From: Pseudomonas sp.
GTDB lineage: Bacteria > Pseudomonadota > Gammaproteobacteria > Pseudomonadales > Pseudomonadaceae
NCBI RefSeq assembly: GCF_017744435.1
Contig: NZ_JAGIBG010000002.1
Span: forward strand, 1-64,000
Length of the DNA stretch: 64,000 bases
Reading direction: 5' to 3'
In this document: piece by piece, positions 53,528-61,714 of the stretch
Layout: each line of letters opens with the position of its first letter
Numbering within the stretch: the stretch's first letter is position 1
Program-made: the position numbers and the translations under genes
The notes under the pieces: model-generated
Databases searched by the model: none
Seen by the model: the letters and a program-made list of their open reading frames with translations, nothing else
Told to the model about the DNA's origin: nothing

Positions 53528-56500
53528 ATGGCGTTCACCGACCCGTTCATCCGCCGCCCGGTGCTGGCCAGCGTGGTCAGCCTGCTGATCCTGCTGCTCG
53601 GCTTCCAGGCCTGGAACAAGCTGCAGATCCGCCAGTACCCGAAAATGGAAAACGCCCTGATCACGGTGACCACCGCCTACCCCGGGGCCAACGCCGAGAC
53701 CATCCAGGGCTACATCACCCAGCCGCTGCAACAGAGCCTGGCCAGCGCCGAAGGCATCGACTACATGACCTCGGTCAGCCGGCAGAACTTCTCGGTGATC
53801 TCCATCTACGCGCGCATCGGCGCCGACAGCGACCGCCTGTTCACCGAACTGCTGGCCAAGGCCAACGAGGTGCGCAACCAGCTGCCGCAGAACGCCGAAG
53901 ACCCGGTCCTGAGCAAGGAAGCCGCCGATGCCTCGGCACTGATGTACATCAGCTTCTACAGCAAGGAGATGAGCAACCCGCAGATCACCGACTACCTGTC
54001 GCGGGTGATCCAGCCCAAGCTGGCCACCCTGCCGGGCATGGCCGAAGCGGAAATCCTCGGCAACCAGGTGTTCGCCATGCGCATCTGGATCGACCCGGTG
54101 AAGCTGGCCGGCTTCGGCCTTGCCGCCACCGACGTGACCAATGCCGTACGCCGCTACAACTTCCTCTCCGCCGCCGGCGAGGTAAAGGGCGAGTACGTGG
54201 TCACCAGCATCAACGCCAGCACCGAGCTGAAATCGGCCGAAGCCTTCGCCGCGCTGCCGCTCAAGGTGTCCGGTGACAGCCGGGTGCTGCTGGGTGACGT
54301 GGCGCGCGTGGAGATGGGCGCGGAAAACTACGACACAGTCAGTTCGTTCGATGGCACGCCGTCGGTCTACATCGGCATCAAGGCCACCCCGGCGGCCAAC
54401 CCGCTGGACGTGATCAAGGAAGTGCGGCGCATCATGCCGGAGCTGGAAAGCCAGCTGCCGTCGGCGCTGAAGGTATCGATCGCCTACGACGCCACGCTGT
54501 TCATCCAGGCGTCCATTGACGAAGTGATCAAGACCTTGGGCGAAGCGGTGCTGATCGTCATCGTGGTGGTGTTCCTGTTCCTCGGGGCCCTGCGCTCGGT
54601 GCTGATCCCGGTGGTGACCATTCCGCTGTCGATGATCGGCGTGCTGTTCTTCATGCAGATGATGGGCTACTCGCTGAACCTGCTGACACTGCTGGCGATG
54701 GTGCTGGCCATCGGCCTGGTGGTGGACGATGCCATCGTGGTGGTGGAGAACATCCACCGGCACATGGAAGAAGGCAAGTCACCCTTCGATGCGGCCCTGG
54801 AAGGCGCGCGGGAAATCGCCATGCCAGTGGTGTCGATGACCATCACTCTGGCGGCGGTGTACGCGCCCATCGGCTTCCTTACCGGGCTCACCGGTGCGCT
54901 GTTCAAGGAGTTTGCCCTGACCCTGGCTGGCGCGGTGGTGATCTCCGGCATCGTCGCCCTGACCCTGTCGCCGATGATGTGCGCCCTGCTGCTGCGCCAG
55001 GAGCAGAACCCCAGCGGCCTGGCCCATCGGCTCGACGTGCTGTTCGAAGGCCTCAAGGTACGCTACCAGCGCCTGCTGCACGCCACCCTCGACAGCCGCC
55101 CGGTGGTGCTGGTGTTCGCCGTGATCATCCTGTGCCTGATCCCGGTGCTGCTCAAGTTCACCCAGAACGAGCTGGCGCCCAACGAGGACCAGGGCGTGAT
55201 CTTCATGATGAGCAGCTCGCCGCAGCCGGCCAACCTCGACTACCTGAACGCCTACACCGACCAGTTCACGCCCCTGTTCAAGAGTTTCCCCGAGTACTAC
55301 TCGTCGTTCCAGATCAACGGTTTCAACGGCGTACAGAGCGGCATCGGTGGCTTCCTGCTCAAGCCCTGGAACGAACGCCAGCGTACACAGATGGAGCTGC
55401 TGCCACTGGTGCAGGCCAAGCTGGAGCAGATCGGCGGGCTGCAGATCTTCGGTTTCAACCTGCCGTCGCTGCCGGGCACCGGTGAGGGCCTGCCATTTCA
55501 GTTCGTGATCAACACTGCCGGTGACTACCCTGCCCTGCTGGAGGTCGCCCAGCGGGTCAAGCAACGGGCGCAGGAATCGGGCAAGTTCGCCTTCCTCGAC
55601 ATCGACCTGGCCTTCGACAAGCCTGAAGTGGTGGTCGACATCGACCGGGCCAAGGCGGCGCAGATGGGCGTGTCCATGGATACCCTGGGCGGCACCCTGG
55701 CCACCCTGCTGGGCGAGGCGGAAATCAACCGTTTCACCCTTGAGGGCCGCAGCTACAAGGTGATTGCCCAGGTGGAACGGCCCTATCGGGACAACGCCGG
55801 CTGGCTCAACAACTACTACGTGAAGAACGAGCAAGGGCAGTTGCTGCCCTTGTCGACACTGATCACCCTCAGTGACCGCGCCCGCCCCCGCCAGCTCAAC
55901 CAGTTCCAGCAGTTGAACTCGGCGATCATCCAGGGGGTGCCGATGGTCAGCATCGGCGAGGCGTTGCAGACGGTGCGCGACATCGCCCGGGAGGAGGCAC
56001 CGGAGGGCTTTGCCTTCGACTACGCCGGGACGGCCAGGCAGTACGTTCAGGAAGGCAGCGCCCTGTGGGTAACCTTCGGCCTGGCGCTGGCGATCATCTT
56101 CCTGGTGCTGGCCGCGCAATTCGAGAGTTTCCGCGACCCGTTGGTGATCCTGGTGACCGTGCCGTTGTCGATCTGTGGTGCGCTGCTACCGCTGTTCCTG
56201 GGCATATCCAGCATGAACATCTACACACAAGTGGGGCTGGTGACGCTGATCGGGCTGATCAGCAAGCACGGCATCCTGATCGTCGAGTTCGCCAACCAGT
56301 TGCGTGAGGAAAAGGGCTTGAGCGTTCGCCAGGCCATCGAGGAAGCTGCCGCGATTCGCCTGCGGCCGGTGCTGATGACCACGGCGGCGATGGTGTTCGG
56401 CATGGTGCCGCTGATTCTGGCCACCGGGGCCGGCGCGGTGAGCCGGTTCGATATCGGCACGGTGATCGCTACCGGCATGTCGATCGGCACCTTGTTTACC

Positions 56501-56572
56501 CTGTTTGTGCTGCCGTGCATCTACACCTTGCTGGCACACAAGTCGGTTGCCAAGGAGCCAGTTGTCGCCTGA
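53528..56572 (+). CDS. mexW: RND efflux transporter (MexW-like)
   Basis: This 1014-aa protein is a proton-driven inner-membrane pump with 12 helices and two large periplasmic loops. Proton relay acids are in GLVVDDAIVVVENIHRHMEE near residue 405. The first residues MAFTDPFIRRPVLASVVSLLILLLG and the mid-protein TLTLSPMMCALLL are standard. ATG 53528 is used since the adaptor ends 13 bases before. In P. aeruginosa MexVW with OprM exports fluoroquinolones, chloramphenicol and dyes when overexpressed. Confidence 0.94.
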   Translation: MAFTDPFIRRPVLASVVSLLILLLGFQAWNKLQIRQYPKMENALITVTTAYPGANAETIQGYITQPLQQSLASAEGIDYMTSVSRQNFSVISIYARIGADSDRLFTELLAKANEVRNQLPQNAEDPVLSKEAADASALMYISFYSKEMSNPQITDYLSRVIQPKLATLPGMAEAEILGNQVFAMRIWIDPVKLAGFGLAATDVTNAVRRYNFLSAAGEVKGEYVVTSINASTELKSAEAFAALPLKVSGDSRVLLGDVARVEMGAENYDTVSSFDGTPSVYIGIKATPAANPLDVIKEVRRIMPELESQLPSALKVSIAYDATLFIQASIDEVIKTLGEAVLIVIVVVFLFLGALRSVLIPVVTIPLSMIGVLFFMQMMGYSLNLLTLLAMVLAIGLVVDDAIVVVENIHRHMEEGKSPFDAALEGAREIAMPVVSMTITLAAVYAPIGFLTGLTGALFKEFALTLAGAVVISGIVALTLSPMMCALLLRQEQNPSGLAHRLDVLFEGLKVRYQRLLHATLDSRPVVLVFAVIILCLIPVLLKFTQNELAPNEDQGVIFMMSSSPQPANLDYLNAYTDQFTPLFKSFPEYYSSFQINGFNGVQSGIGGFLLKPWNERQRTQMELLPLVQAKLEQIGGLQIFGFNLPSLPGTGEGLPFQFVINTAGDYPALLEVAQRVKQRAQESGKFAFLDIDLAFDKPEVVVDIDRAKAAQMGVSMDTLGGTLATLLGEAEINRFTLEGRSYKVIAQVERPYRDNAGWLNNYYVKNEQGQLLPLSTLITLSDRARPRQLNQFQQLNSAIIQGVPMVSIGEALQTVRDIAREEAPEGFAFDYAGTARQYVQEGSALWVTFGLALAIIFLVLAAQFESFRDPLVILVTVPLSICGALLPLFLGISSMNIYTQVGLVTLIGLISKHGILIVEFANQLREEKGLSVRQAIEEAAAIRLRPVLMTTAAMVFGMVPLILATGAGAVSRFDIGTVIATGMSIGTLFTLFVLPCIYTLLAHKSVAKEPVVA

Positions 56573-56575
56573 TAG

Positions 56576-56669
56576 GGCCCCTTCGCGGGCACGCCCGCTC
56601 CCACAGGGATATCACACTCCTTGAGCACTGTGCTTTCCCAGTGGGAGCGGGCGTGCCCGCGAAGAGGCC
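56576..56669. repeat. Inverted REP pair
   Basis: gggccccttcgcgggcacgcccgctccc faces gggagcgggcgtgcccgcgaagaggcc, just after the mexW stop. Confidence 0.87.
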
Positions 56670-56682
56670 AGTGAGGCAGACA

Positions 56683-56716
56683 GAAAAAACGAAGGCCTCG
56701 CGATTGCGAGGCCTTC
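56683..56716 (-). terminator. Rho-independent terminator of the inaA operon
   Basis: GAAGGCCTCGC-GATT-GCGAGGCCTTC with a T-run on the minus strand (GTTTTTT). It ends the transcript of the small exported protein gene. Confidence 0.92.
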
Positions 56717-56733
56717 ATCTTGCTCGAGCTCTA

Positions 56734-56955
56734 TCAGCCAAACGGCCGTAGCCCCTGGCGCATGCCGAAGAGGAACAACAGCAGGTCCTGGTCCGGCTCG
56801 GCCTTGTTCTGCTGTGCCTTGACCTCACGCGGCACCGCGCACTGGTCTGCCTTGCTGAATACCACAGGCCGCGGCTCTTCCCAGGCAGCTACCGCCGCCG
56901 TGGTCACAGCCAACCCAGCCACCAGGAATAAAGCTCGAGCTATTTCTAGTTTCAT
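56734..56955 (-). CDS. Small exported protein, last gene of the inaA operon
   Basis: This 73-aa protein has a signal peptide (MKLEIARALFLVAGLAVTTAAVA) and a 50-residue mature part, WEEPRPVVFSKADQCAVPREVK, with a single Cys and a C-terminal LLLFLFGMRQGLRPFG segment. ATG 56955 overlaps the inaA stop by one base (TAATG), so it is translationally coupled. No family recognised; probably a periplasmic accessory to InaA. Confidence 0.7.
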   Translation of the reverse strand: MKLEIARALFLVAGLAVTTAAVAAWEEPRPVVFSKADQCAVPREVKAQQNKAEPDQDLLLFLFGMRQGLRPFG

Positions 56956-57656
56956 TACTCTAACCCTTTGACAGCGCTGCCAAACGCCATCTGGTAAAAA
57001 TAGAGCAGCGTTTGCCATTCCGTGTCATTTAGCGACGAGTGGCGGCGCAGCTGACGCAGGTCGTTACCCGCAGCCCGCTGACAGCTGATGCGTCGTCGGC
57101 ACTTTTCCAGGTCCAGGAGTGCTACCTCGACGCGGGCCTGCTCACCCTCGCCGATGACCTTGATGAAGACGTGCTTGCCGTACAGGCAGCCATGCTGCCA
57201 ATGCCCCAGGTGCATGCGCGCCAGGTTGTCGGCCAAATCCTTGAGCATGCGTTCATGCACAACTTGAGGATAGTGCTCACGCGCGCCTTCGGCGTGCCAC
57301 GTGTCGAGTTCGACAAAGCCATCCAGCGCCTCGCTGACCAGCAGCGCGCGCCATTGGTGCTCGGGATCACGCTCGGCACCACAAAACACGATGCGCGGCA
57401 CGCGCACACCCAGTTGCTCGAAGCTGTTCAGTGCATCGAGCTCACGCAACACGGTCGGCCTGCCGAATGGGTGCAACAGGCTGCGATAGATATGGCCGAC
57501 CTGACGCTTGGCATACAGCACCTTGCCGTTGCCATCGTTCAGCCGTTGTACGCCACTTTCACCACCGCGCCGCTGGTTGGGTTCCTCGACCCATTCGCCC
57601 TGCTGGCGCCAGTAATAATCGAACCGTGACTCCCCATTTTGGGCTACAGCCATCAA
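56955..57656 (-). CDS. inaA: InaA-like lipopolysaccharide kinase-family protein
   Basis: This 233-aa protein belongs to the Kdo/WaaP-like kinase family. The catalytic loop is HGCLYGKHVFIK near residue 155, and the metal motif DLEKCRRR follows near residue 180; a glycine-poor nucleotide loop is at the start. In P. putida ColR was reported to act on an orf222-inaA operon; the same order is seen here, with the methyltransferase gene upstream and 3 bases between them. The likely role is phosphorylating a lipopolysaccharide core sugar or a related envelope target. Confidence 0.86.
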   Translation of the reverse strand: MMAVAQNGESRFDYYWRQQGEWVEEPNQRRGGESGVQRLNDGNGKVLYAKRQVGHIYRSLLHPFGRPTVLRELDALNSFEQLGVRVPRIVFCGAERDPEHQWRALLVSEALDGFVELDTWHAEGAREHYPQVVHERMLKDLADNLARMHLGHWQHGCLYGKHVFIKVIGEGEQARVEVALLDLEKCRRRISCQRAAGNDLRQLRRHSSLNDTEWQTLLYFYQMAFGSAVKGLE

Positions 57657-57659
57657 ACA

Positions 57660-58340
57660 CTACCCCTTACGCAATACATACACCCGCCACATGGCATAGA
57701 ACGGCAGGAAGTCGAGGTGTTCCTGGATTCTGAAGCCGGCGGCCTTGAATTCTGCTTCAACCGTTTCTGCCGGTAGCACGAAACGGTTCTGATAACTGCC
57801 CTGCTCGGCCTTGGCATGACGCTCTTGCTCGAGCTTTTTGCGGCGCCAGGCCTTGAAGTTGCCGTCCACCCACAATGACAGGATTACGCTGTCACGGCTA
57901 ACCCTTTGAAACTCGTCAAGAATGGTCTTGCGGTGAGCCGCTTGGCCAATGTGATGGAACAGCCGCATGCAGAAGATGCTGTCGACCGAATTATCCGGCA
58001 AGTCGATCGCGAATGCCGAAGTCTGCAAAGGACGTACCCGCGCCACCACCTCTGGCGGTTGTGCGGCACAGGCCGTCTGGATCATCGCCTCGGAGTTGTC
58101 GGCACCGATGATCACCCGATTCGGCTTTTCCGCCAGCAGCGGCCAGAAACGGCCCGCACCGCAAGGCAAGTCGAGGACCAGGCCCGGTTCTCCAGCCAGC
58201 GCCAGGGCGCGACGGGCCAGCTGCTCGTCACGCTTGTGGGACAGGCGTCGAGCCAGCCCATCCTGGTGCTTGAGGAAGTAGTCCTGGGCATGTTGCTGGT
58301 CGTACTTCTCGGAAAATTCGAGTTTGATCGGGCTGCGCAT
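57660..58340 (-). CDS. Class I SAM-dependent methyltransferase (inaA operon)
   Basis: This 226-aa protein has the Rossmann methyltransferase motif I VLDLPCGAGRFW near residue 55, motif II IGADNSEAMI and a later SIFCMRLFHHI. It starts MRSPIKLEFSEKYDQQHAQDYF with AGGAG 7 bases upstream; the in-frame ATG 9 codons earlier lacks a ribosome site. It corresponds in position and size to the orf222 gene upstream of inaA in P. putida. It may methylate an envelope sugar or phosphate, but this is not shown by the sequence. A ColR-like box is about 65 bases before the start. Confidence 0.85.
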   Translation of the reverse strand: MRSPIKLEFSEKYDQQHAQDYFLKHQDGLARRLSHKRDEQLARRALALAGEPGLVLDLPCGAGRFWPLLAEKPNRVIIGADNSEAMIQTACAAQPPEVVARVRPLQTSAFAIDLPDNSVDSIFCMRLFHHIGQAAHRKTILDEFQRVSRDSVILSLWVDGNFKAWRRKKLEQERHAKAEQGSYQNRFVLPAETVEAEFKAAGFRIQEHLDFLPFYAMWRVYVLRKG

Positions 58341-58406
58341 CGAGTGGCTCCTGTCTCCAATGCGCATACCTTAGGTAACAAATCGTAGGCAACTGGTCAT
58401 GCCAAT

Positions 58407-58422
58407 GTGAAAATAATGTCAT
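58407..58422 (-). promoter_or_regulatory. ColR-like box before the methyltransferase-inaA operon
   Basis: The minus strand reads ATGACATTATTTTCAC, 14 of 16 positions of the ColR consensus as I remember it (YYNASNNYTTTTTCAC). It lies 67 bases upstream of the start. Confidence 0.55.
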
Positions 58423-58467
58423 CAAACGGCAGGTATGTTTCACATTATTTCGTAGAGATTTTCCACC

Positions 58468-59772
58468 TTATTCCTGCGTGGGATCGATCTTTTCCGCGCT
58501 CTGGCTCAGGTCCACCTGGAAGCGGCAGCCATGCGGTGCCGTCGAGGTCAGCGTCACTCGCCAGCCCTGGTCATCGCAGATCCGCTGCACCAACGACAGG
58601 CCCAGCCCGAGGCCTTCGCCACGCCGCTCCTCACCGCGCACGAAAGGCTGGAACATGGCCTCGCGCTGCTCCTCCGGGATACCCACGCCACTGTCCTCGA
58701 CACTGAAGCCATTGAGTTCCAGGCTGAGGCGGATGTAACCGCTGTCGGTGTAATGGGCGGCGTTGCGTAGCAAGTTGCCCATCACGGATTGCAGGAAGGT
58801 GGCGTTGTACAGCAAAGGGCCTGCGCTGACCTGGCCATCGAAATAGAGTGCCAGGCCCTTCTGCTCGATGGTATCGCGCCACACCCCGATCAGGTCGTCG
58901 GCGACTTCGCGCAGGGTTGCCTGGGATGCCACGGCCCCCTGGTCACGCTGGGCACGCGCCAGCATCAGGAAGGTCTTGACCAGCTCGCGCATCTCTTCCG
59001 TGGCGCGGGCGATACGCTCGACCTGGCTGCGCGCGCGGGTATCCAGATTGGGGTTTTCCATCAGCAGTTCGCACGAGGTGGCCAGCACCATCAGCGGTGT
59101 GCGCAACTCATGGCTGACATCGCTGGTGAACAAACGCTCGCGGGTCAGTGCATCGCGCAGCCGGCCCAGGGTATCGTCGAACGCCACCGCCAGCTGGCCG
59201 ACTTCGTCGGCCGCGTAGTCCGGTGCCAACGGCGGCGCCAGGCCAAGCAACTGATCACGATGGCGAACCTGTCGCGCCAGGCGGATGACCGGTGCCATCA
59301 CCCTGCGCGCCAACAGCCAGCCGAGCACCACGGCCAGCACCAGGCTGAGCACGAAGCCCACCACCACGACGGCGAACAGCACGCGCTCGCGCTCTTCGAA
59401 ATCGCTCTGGTCCTGCAGCAGCACATAGCGGCGACCATCGACGATCTCGACCATCGCGTGGTAGGACAGCTGGTCGCGGAACACCTCATGGAAGCCGACA
59501 TCAAGGTGGCGCAGGTCCTTGGGCAGCTCGAAGTCATCGCGCCCGCCACTGAAATAGAACAGCTGGTCAGGCCGTGGCCGGTGGCTCCAGTCACTCACGC
59601 TGTCCATGCGCAGCAAGCGCTGCAGGTCGCCGCCGAGCACCGACGAAATCAAGCGCTCCTCGACCAGGTGCACGGTGGCGACAATACCGAAGGCGAAGGC
59701 GCCGGCCACCAGCGCGCTCATCAACGCAAAGGCGATGATGATGCGCTGGGCAAGGCTTTGCTTAAACTCCAT
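58468..59772 (-). CDS. colS: Sensor histidine kinase ColS
   Basis: ColS senses excess zinc and ferric iron in P. putida and phosphorylates ColR. The 434-aa protein has two helices (about 10-32 and 131-155) around a short periplasmic domain, then HAMP, DHp with the phospho-accepting His (SDVSHELRTPLMV) and an ATPase domain (NLLRNAAHY, DSGVGI, GLGLGLSL). All the metal-sensing residues I recall are conserved: His35, Glu38, His95, Glu96 and the ExxE pair Glu126-Glu129. Its start overlaps the colR stop by 11 bases. Confidence 0.95.
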   Translation of the reverse strand: MEFKQSLAQRIIIAFALMSALVAGAFAFGIVATVHLVEERLISSVLGGDLQRLLRMDSVSDWSHRPRPDQLFYFSGGRDDFELPKDLRHLDVGFHEVFRDQLSYHAMVEIVDGRRYVLLQDQSDFEERERVLFAVVVVGFVLSLVLAVVLGWLLARRVMAPVIRLARQVRHRDQLLGLAPPLAPDYAADEVGQLAVAFDDTLGRLRDALTRERLFTSDVSHELRTPLMVLATSCELLMENPNLDTRARSQVERIARATEEMRELVKTFLMLARAQRDQGAVASQATLREVADDLIGVWRDTIEQKGLALYFDGQVSAGPLLYNATFLQSVMGNLLRNAAHYTDSGYIRLSLELNGFSVEDSGVGIPEEQREAMFQPFVRGEERRGEGLGLGLSLVQRICDDQGWRVTLTSTAPHGCRFQVDLSQSAEKIDPTQE

Positions 59773-60445
59773 CACGGCCCTCGGCGAGGCGATAGCCGAC
59801 GCCATGGACGGTATGCAGCAGCGGTTTTTCGAACGGTTTGTCGATCACCTGGCGCAACTGGTGCACGTGGCTGCGCAGGCTGTCGCTATCCGGGCAGTCA
59901 TCGCCCCAAAGGGCCTCTTCCAGCACCTCGCGGCGCAGCACGTGCGGGCTCTTCTGCATCAATACCGCGAGCAGCTTGAGACCGACCGGGTTGAGCTTGA
60001 GCAGGCGGCCCTGACGGGTCACTTCGAGGGTATCGAGGTCGTAGCTCAAGTCCGCGACCTGCAGGGTACGGCGCCCGCCGCCCTGGGCCCGGCGCAGCAC
60101 CGCCTCGATGCGCGCGGCCAACTCGGACAGGGCAAAGGGTTTGAGCAGGTAATCATCAGCACCCGAGCGGAAGCCCTGCAGGCGATCGTCCAGCTGGTCG
60201 CGGGCCGTGAGCATGATCACCGGGGTATCACGGCGGGCATCCTCGCGCAGGCGCTTGCACAGGGTATAGCCATCGATACCGGGCAGCATGATGTCGAGCA
60301 CGATCAGGTCATAGTGCTCGGTGGCGGCCAGATGCAGGCCCGAGAGGCCGTCCTGGGCGCAGTCGACGGTGTAGCCTTTCATGCCCAGGTAATCGGCAAG
60401 GTTGGCAAGAATATCGCGGTTGTCTTCAACCAAAAGAATACGCAT
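59762..60445 (-). CDS. colR: Response regulator ColR
   Basis: ColR is an OmpR-type regulator that controls envelope genes protecting against metals and phenol. The 227-aa protein has a receiver domain with phospho-accepting Asp51 (LIVLDIMLPGIDGY), the acidic pair at EDN 7-9 and Lys near 103 (LLKPF), followed by a winged-helix DNA-binding domain (TRQGRLLKLNPVGLKLLAVL ... HVHQLRQVID). It is transcribed before colS. Divergent from a PAP2 gene whose promoter has a ColR-like box. Confidence 0.96.
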   Translation of the reverse strand: MRILLVEDNRDILANLADYLGMKGYTVDCAQDGLSGLHLAATEHYDLIVLDIMLPGIDGYTLCKRLREDARRDTPVIMLTARDQLDDRLQGFRSGADDYLLKPFALSELAARIEAVLRRAQGGGRRTLQVADLSYDLDTLEVTRQGRLLKLNPVGLKLLAVLMQKSPHVLRREVLEEALWGDDCPDSDSLRSHVHQLRQVIDKPFEKPLLHTVHGVGYRLAEGRDGV

Positions 60446-60541
60446 CGGGTTCTCCTGTGCGGCGCTTCGCTAGGGTGCGCGGCAGGCGCAGCTTAAGGCC
60501 ATCGCCGGCAGTGTGCCAGCCCTAGGGCAAATTCAGCGAAC

Positions 60542-60557
60542 TTGACAGTTTTTTCAC
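60542..60557 (+). promoter_or_regulatory. ColR-like box between colR and the PAP2 gene
   Basis: TTGACAGTTTTTTCAC fits all 16 positions of the recalled ColR consensus YYNASNNYTTTTTCAC. A second TTCAC follows 6 bases later (60564-60568). It is 69 bases before the PAP2 start and 97 bases before colR. Confidence 0.6.
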
Positions 60558-60625
60558 TGATCCTTCACGGACAGAGGATAGCGGGCGCATGACAATGCCC
60601 GGTCTTTTTACCCCCTGGAGTCGTC

Positions 60626-61354
60626 ATGCAACAACGCACTCGTCCGCGTCCGATCAATCTCTGGCTGTACCTGGGCATACCCCTGGCTGTTGCCGCGGCC
60701 CTGCTCCTGCTGGAACTGACCTCGCTCGACATGGACGTCGCCAACCTGTTCTTCGACCCCGCCGCCGGGCAGTTCATCGGCCGTCACAGTTACCTGCTGG
60801 AAACCGTCATGCACGACCGGGTCAAGCAAGGCGTGATCCTGCTTGGCCTGATTTCGCTGGGCGCGTTCGCCTCGAGCTTCTTCTGGAAGCGCCTGTTCAG
60901 CTGGCGTCGCGAGCTGGGCTGCCTGGTTCTGGCGTTGGGGCTGTCGACGGCCTTCGTCACGCCGCTGAAGAAGGTGACCCAGGTGCAATGCCCGTGGAGC
61001 CTGACCCAGTTCGGCGGCAAGGAAACCTACAGCAAGCTGCTGGAACACCGCCCGGCGACCGACAAGCCTGGCCTGTGCTGGCCGGGTGGCCACGCAGCCA
61101 CCGGCTTCTGCCTGTTCGGCCTGTTCTTCATGCTGCGTGACCGCAAGCCGAAGCTGGCGCGGGTGGCGTTCGGGGTGGCCCTGGTGGCTGGCTCGGCGCT
61201 CGGGTTGGGGCGGATGCTGCAGGGCGCGCACTTCCTGTCGCATAACGTGTGGACCGCGGTGTTCTGCTGGCTAATCGGCTTGGGCTCGTATTACCTGGTG
61301 CTGTATCGCAAGGGCATGGCCGAAGCGGCAGCCGGCGAGCACCGCACTGCCTGA
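60626..61354 (+). CDS. PAP2-family membrane phosphatase
   Basis: This 242-aa protein has five or six helices and the three PAP2 motifs: KKVTQVQCPW near residue 114, PGGHAATGF near residue 153 and GRMLQGAHFLSHNVWTA near residue 194. This family includes undecaprenyl-pyrophosphate and lipid A phosphatases or phosphotransferases (LpxT-like). Next to colRS and with a ColR-like box, it probably alters lipid A or lipid carrier phosphates in response to metals. ATG 60626 follows a weak ribosome site. Confidence 0.87.
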   Translation: MQQRTRPRPINLWLYLGIPLAVAAALLLLELTSLDMDVANLFFDPAAGQFIGRHSYLLETVMHDRVKQGVILLGLISLGAFASSFFWKRLFSWRRELGCLVLALGLSTAFVTPLKKVTQVQCPWSLTQFGGKETYSKLLEHRPATDKPGLCWPGGHAATGFCLFGLFFMLRDRKPKLARVAFGVALVAGSALGLGRMLQGAHFLSHNVWTAVFCWLIGLGSYYLVLYRKGMAEAAAGEHRTA

Positions 61355-61398
61355 CAGAGGGGCCGCTCTGCGGCCCCAATGGCCGGCACAGAAAAACG

Positions 61399-61429
61399 AA
61401 AAAGCCCCGCACTAGGTGGGGCTTTTTCT
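61399..61429. terminator. Terminator, decayed copy of the groEL terminator
   Basis: AAAAAGCCCC-gcactaggt-GGGGCTTTTT works in both directions. It resembles the terminator after groEL at 62481-62515 and may end PAP2 transcripts. Confidence 0.85.
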
Positions 61430-61545
61430 TGCTGCAGGGGGTAAGGCTGTCTTACATCATGCCGCCCATACATGCCTGGCATTTCGGCTGTTGGCTGGTC
61501 TGCCAGCAAGTCGGCGATCATAGCTTCTGGGTTTCTGGAACGTGA
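61420..61545 (-). pseudogene. Decayed duplicate of the groEL 3' end
   Basis: The stretch ggggctttttcttgctgcagg, then ggtaaggctg-cttacatcat and gccgcccat, repeats the sequence at 62505 on with only a few changes, then aligns again to groEL up to about tagcttctgg. On the minus strand it reads EAMIADLLADQPTAEMPGMYG, against [21 protein letters not shown] in the intact gene. The GGM-repeat part is shortened and out of frame. It is a remnant, not a coding gene, and marks a duplication of the groEL tail that now flanks the RHS gene. Confidence 0.85.
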
Positions 61546-61714
61546 CGCGGTAAGGCATAACGTTCCGGCCCTCCCTGCAAGTACAAACGCAGGTATTAGA
61601 TCAATCCACGCCCCTGCTTGCTGGCATTGAATCTTGACTGATAATTCTGCCAGTTTTCTGGCCACAATTCCTCTGGCAATCTTGTAAGACCTTGCGAAGA
61701 AGGTCTGAAATCAC
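61546..61714. other. Upstream region of the RHS gene
   Basis: About 170 bases, AT-richer than the surroundings. A TTGACT (near 61634) could be a -35, but no clear -10 follows. A CCAGTTTTCTGG palindrome (near 61649-61660) and AGAAGG 11 bases before the ATG are the only signals seen. Confidence 0.4.

Noticed and set aside
61291..61665. A 124-codon minus-strand frame beside the RHS gene as an immunity protein
   Set aside because: Its centre is the decayed groEL tail (EAMIADLLADQPTAEMPGMYG) and it crosses a terminator; composition is that of a remnant.
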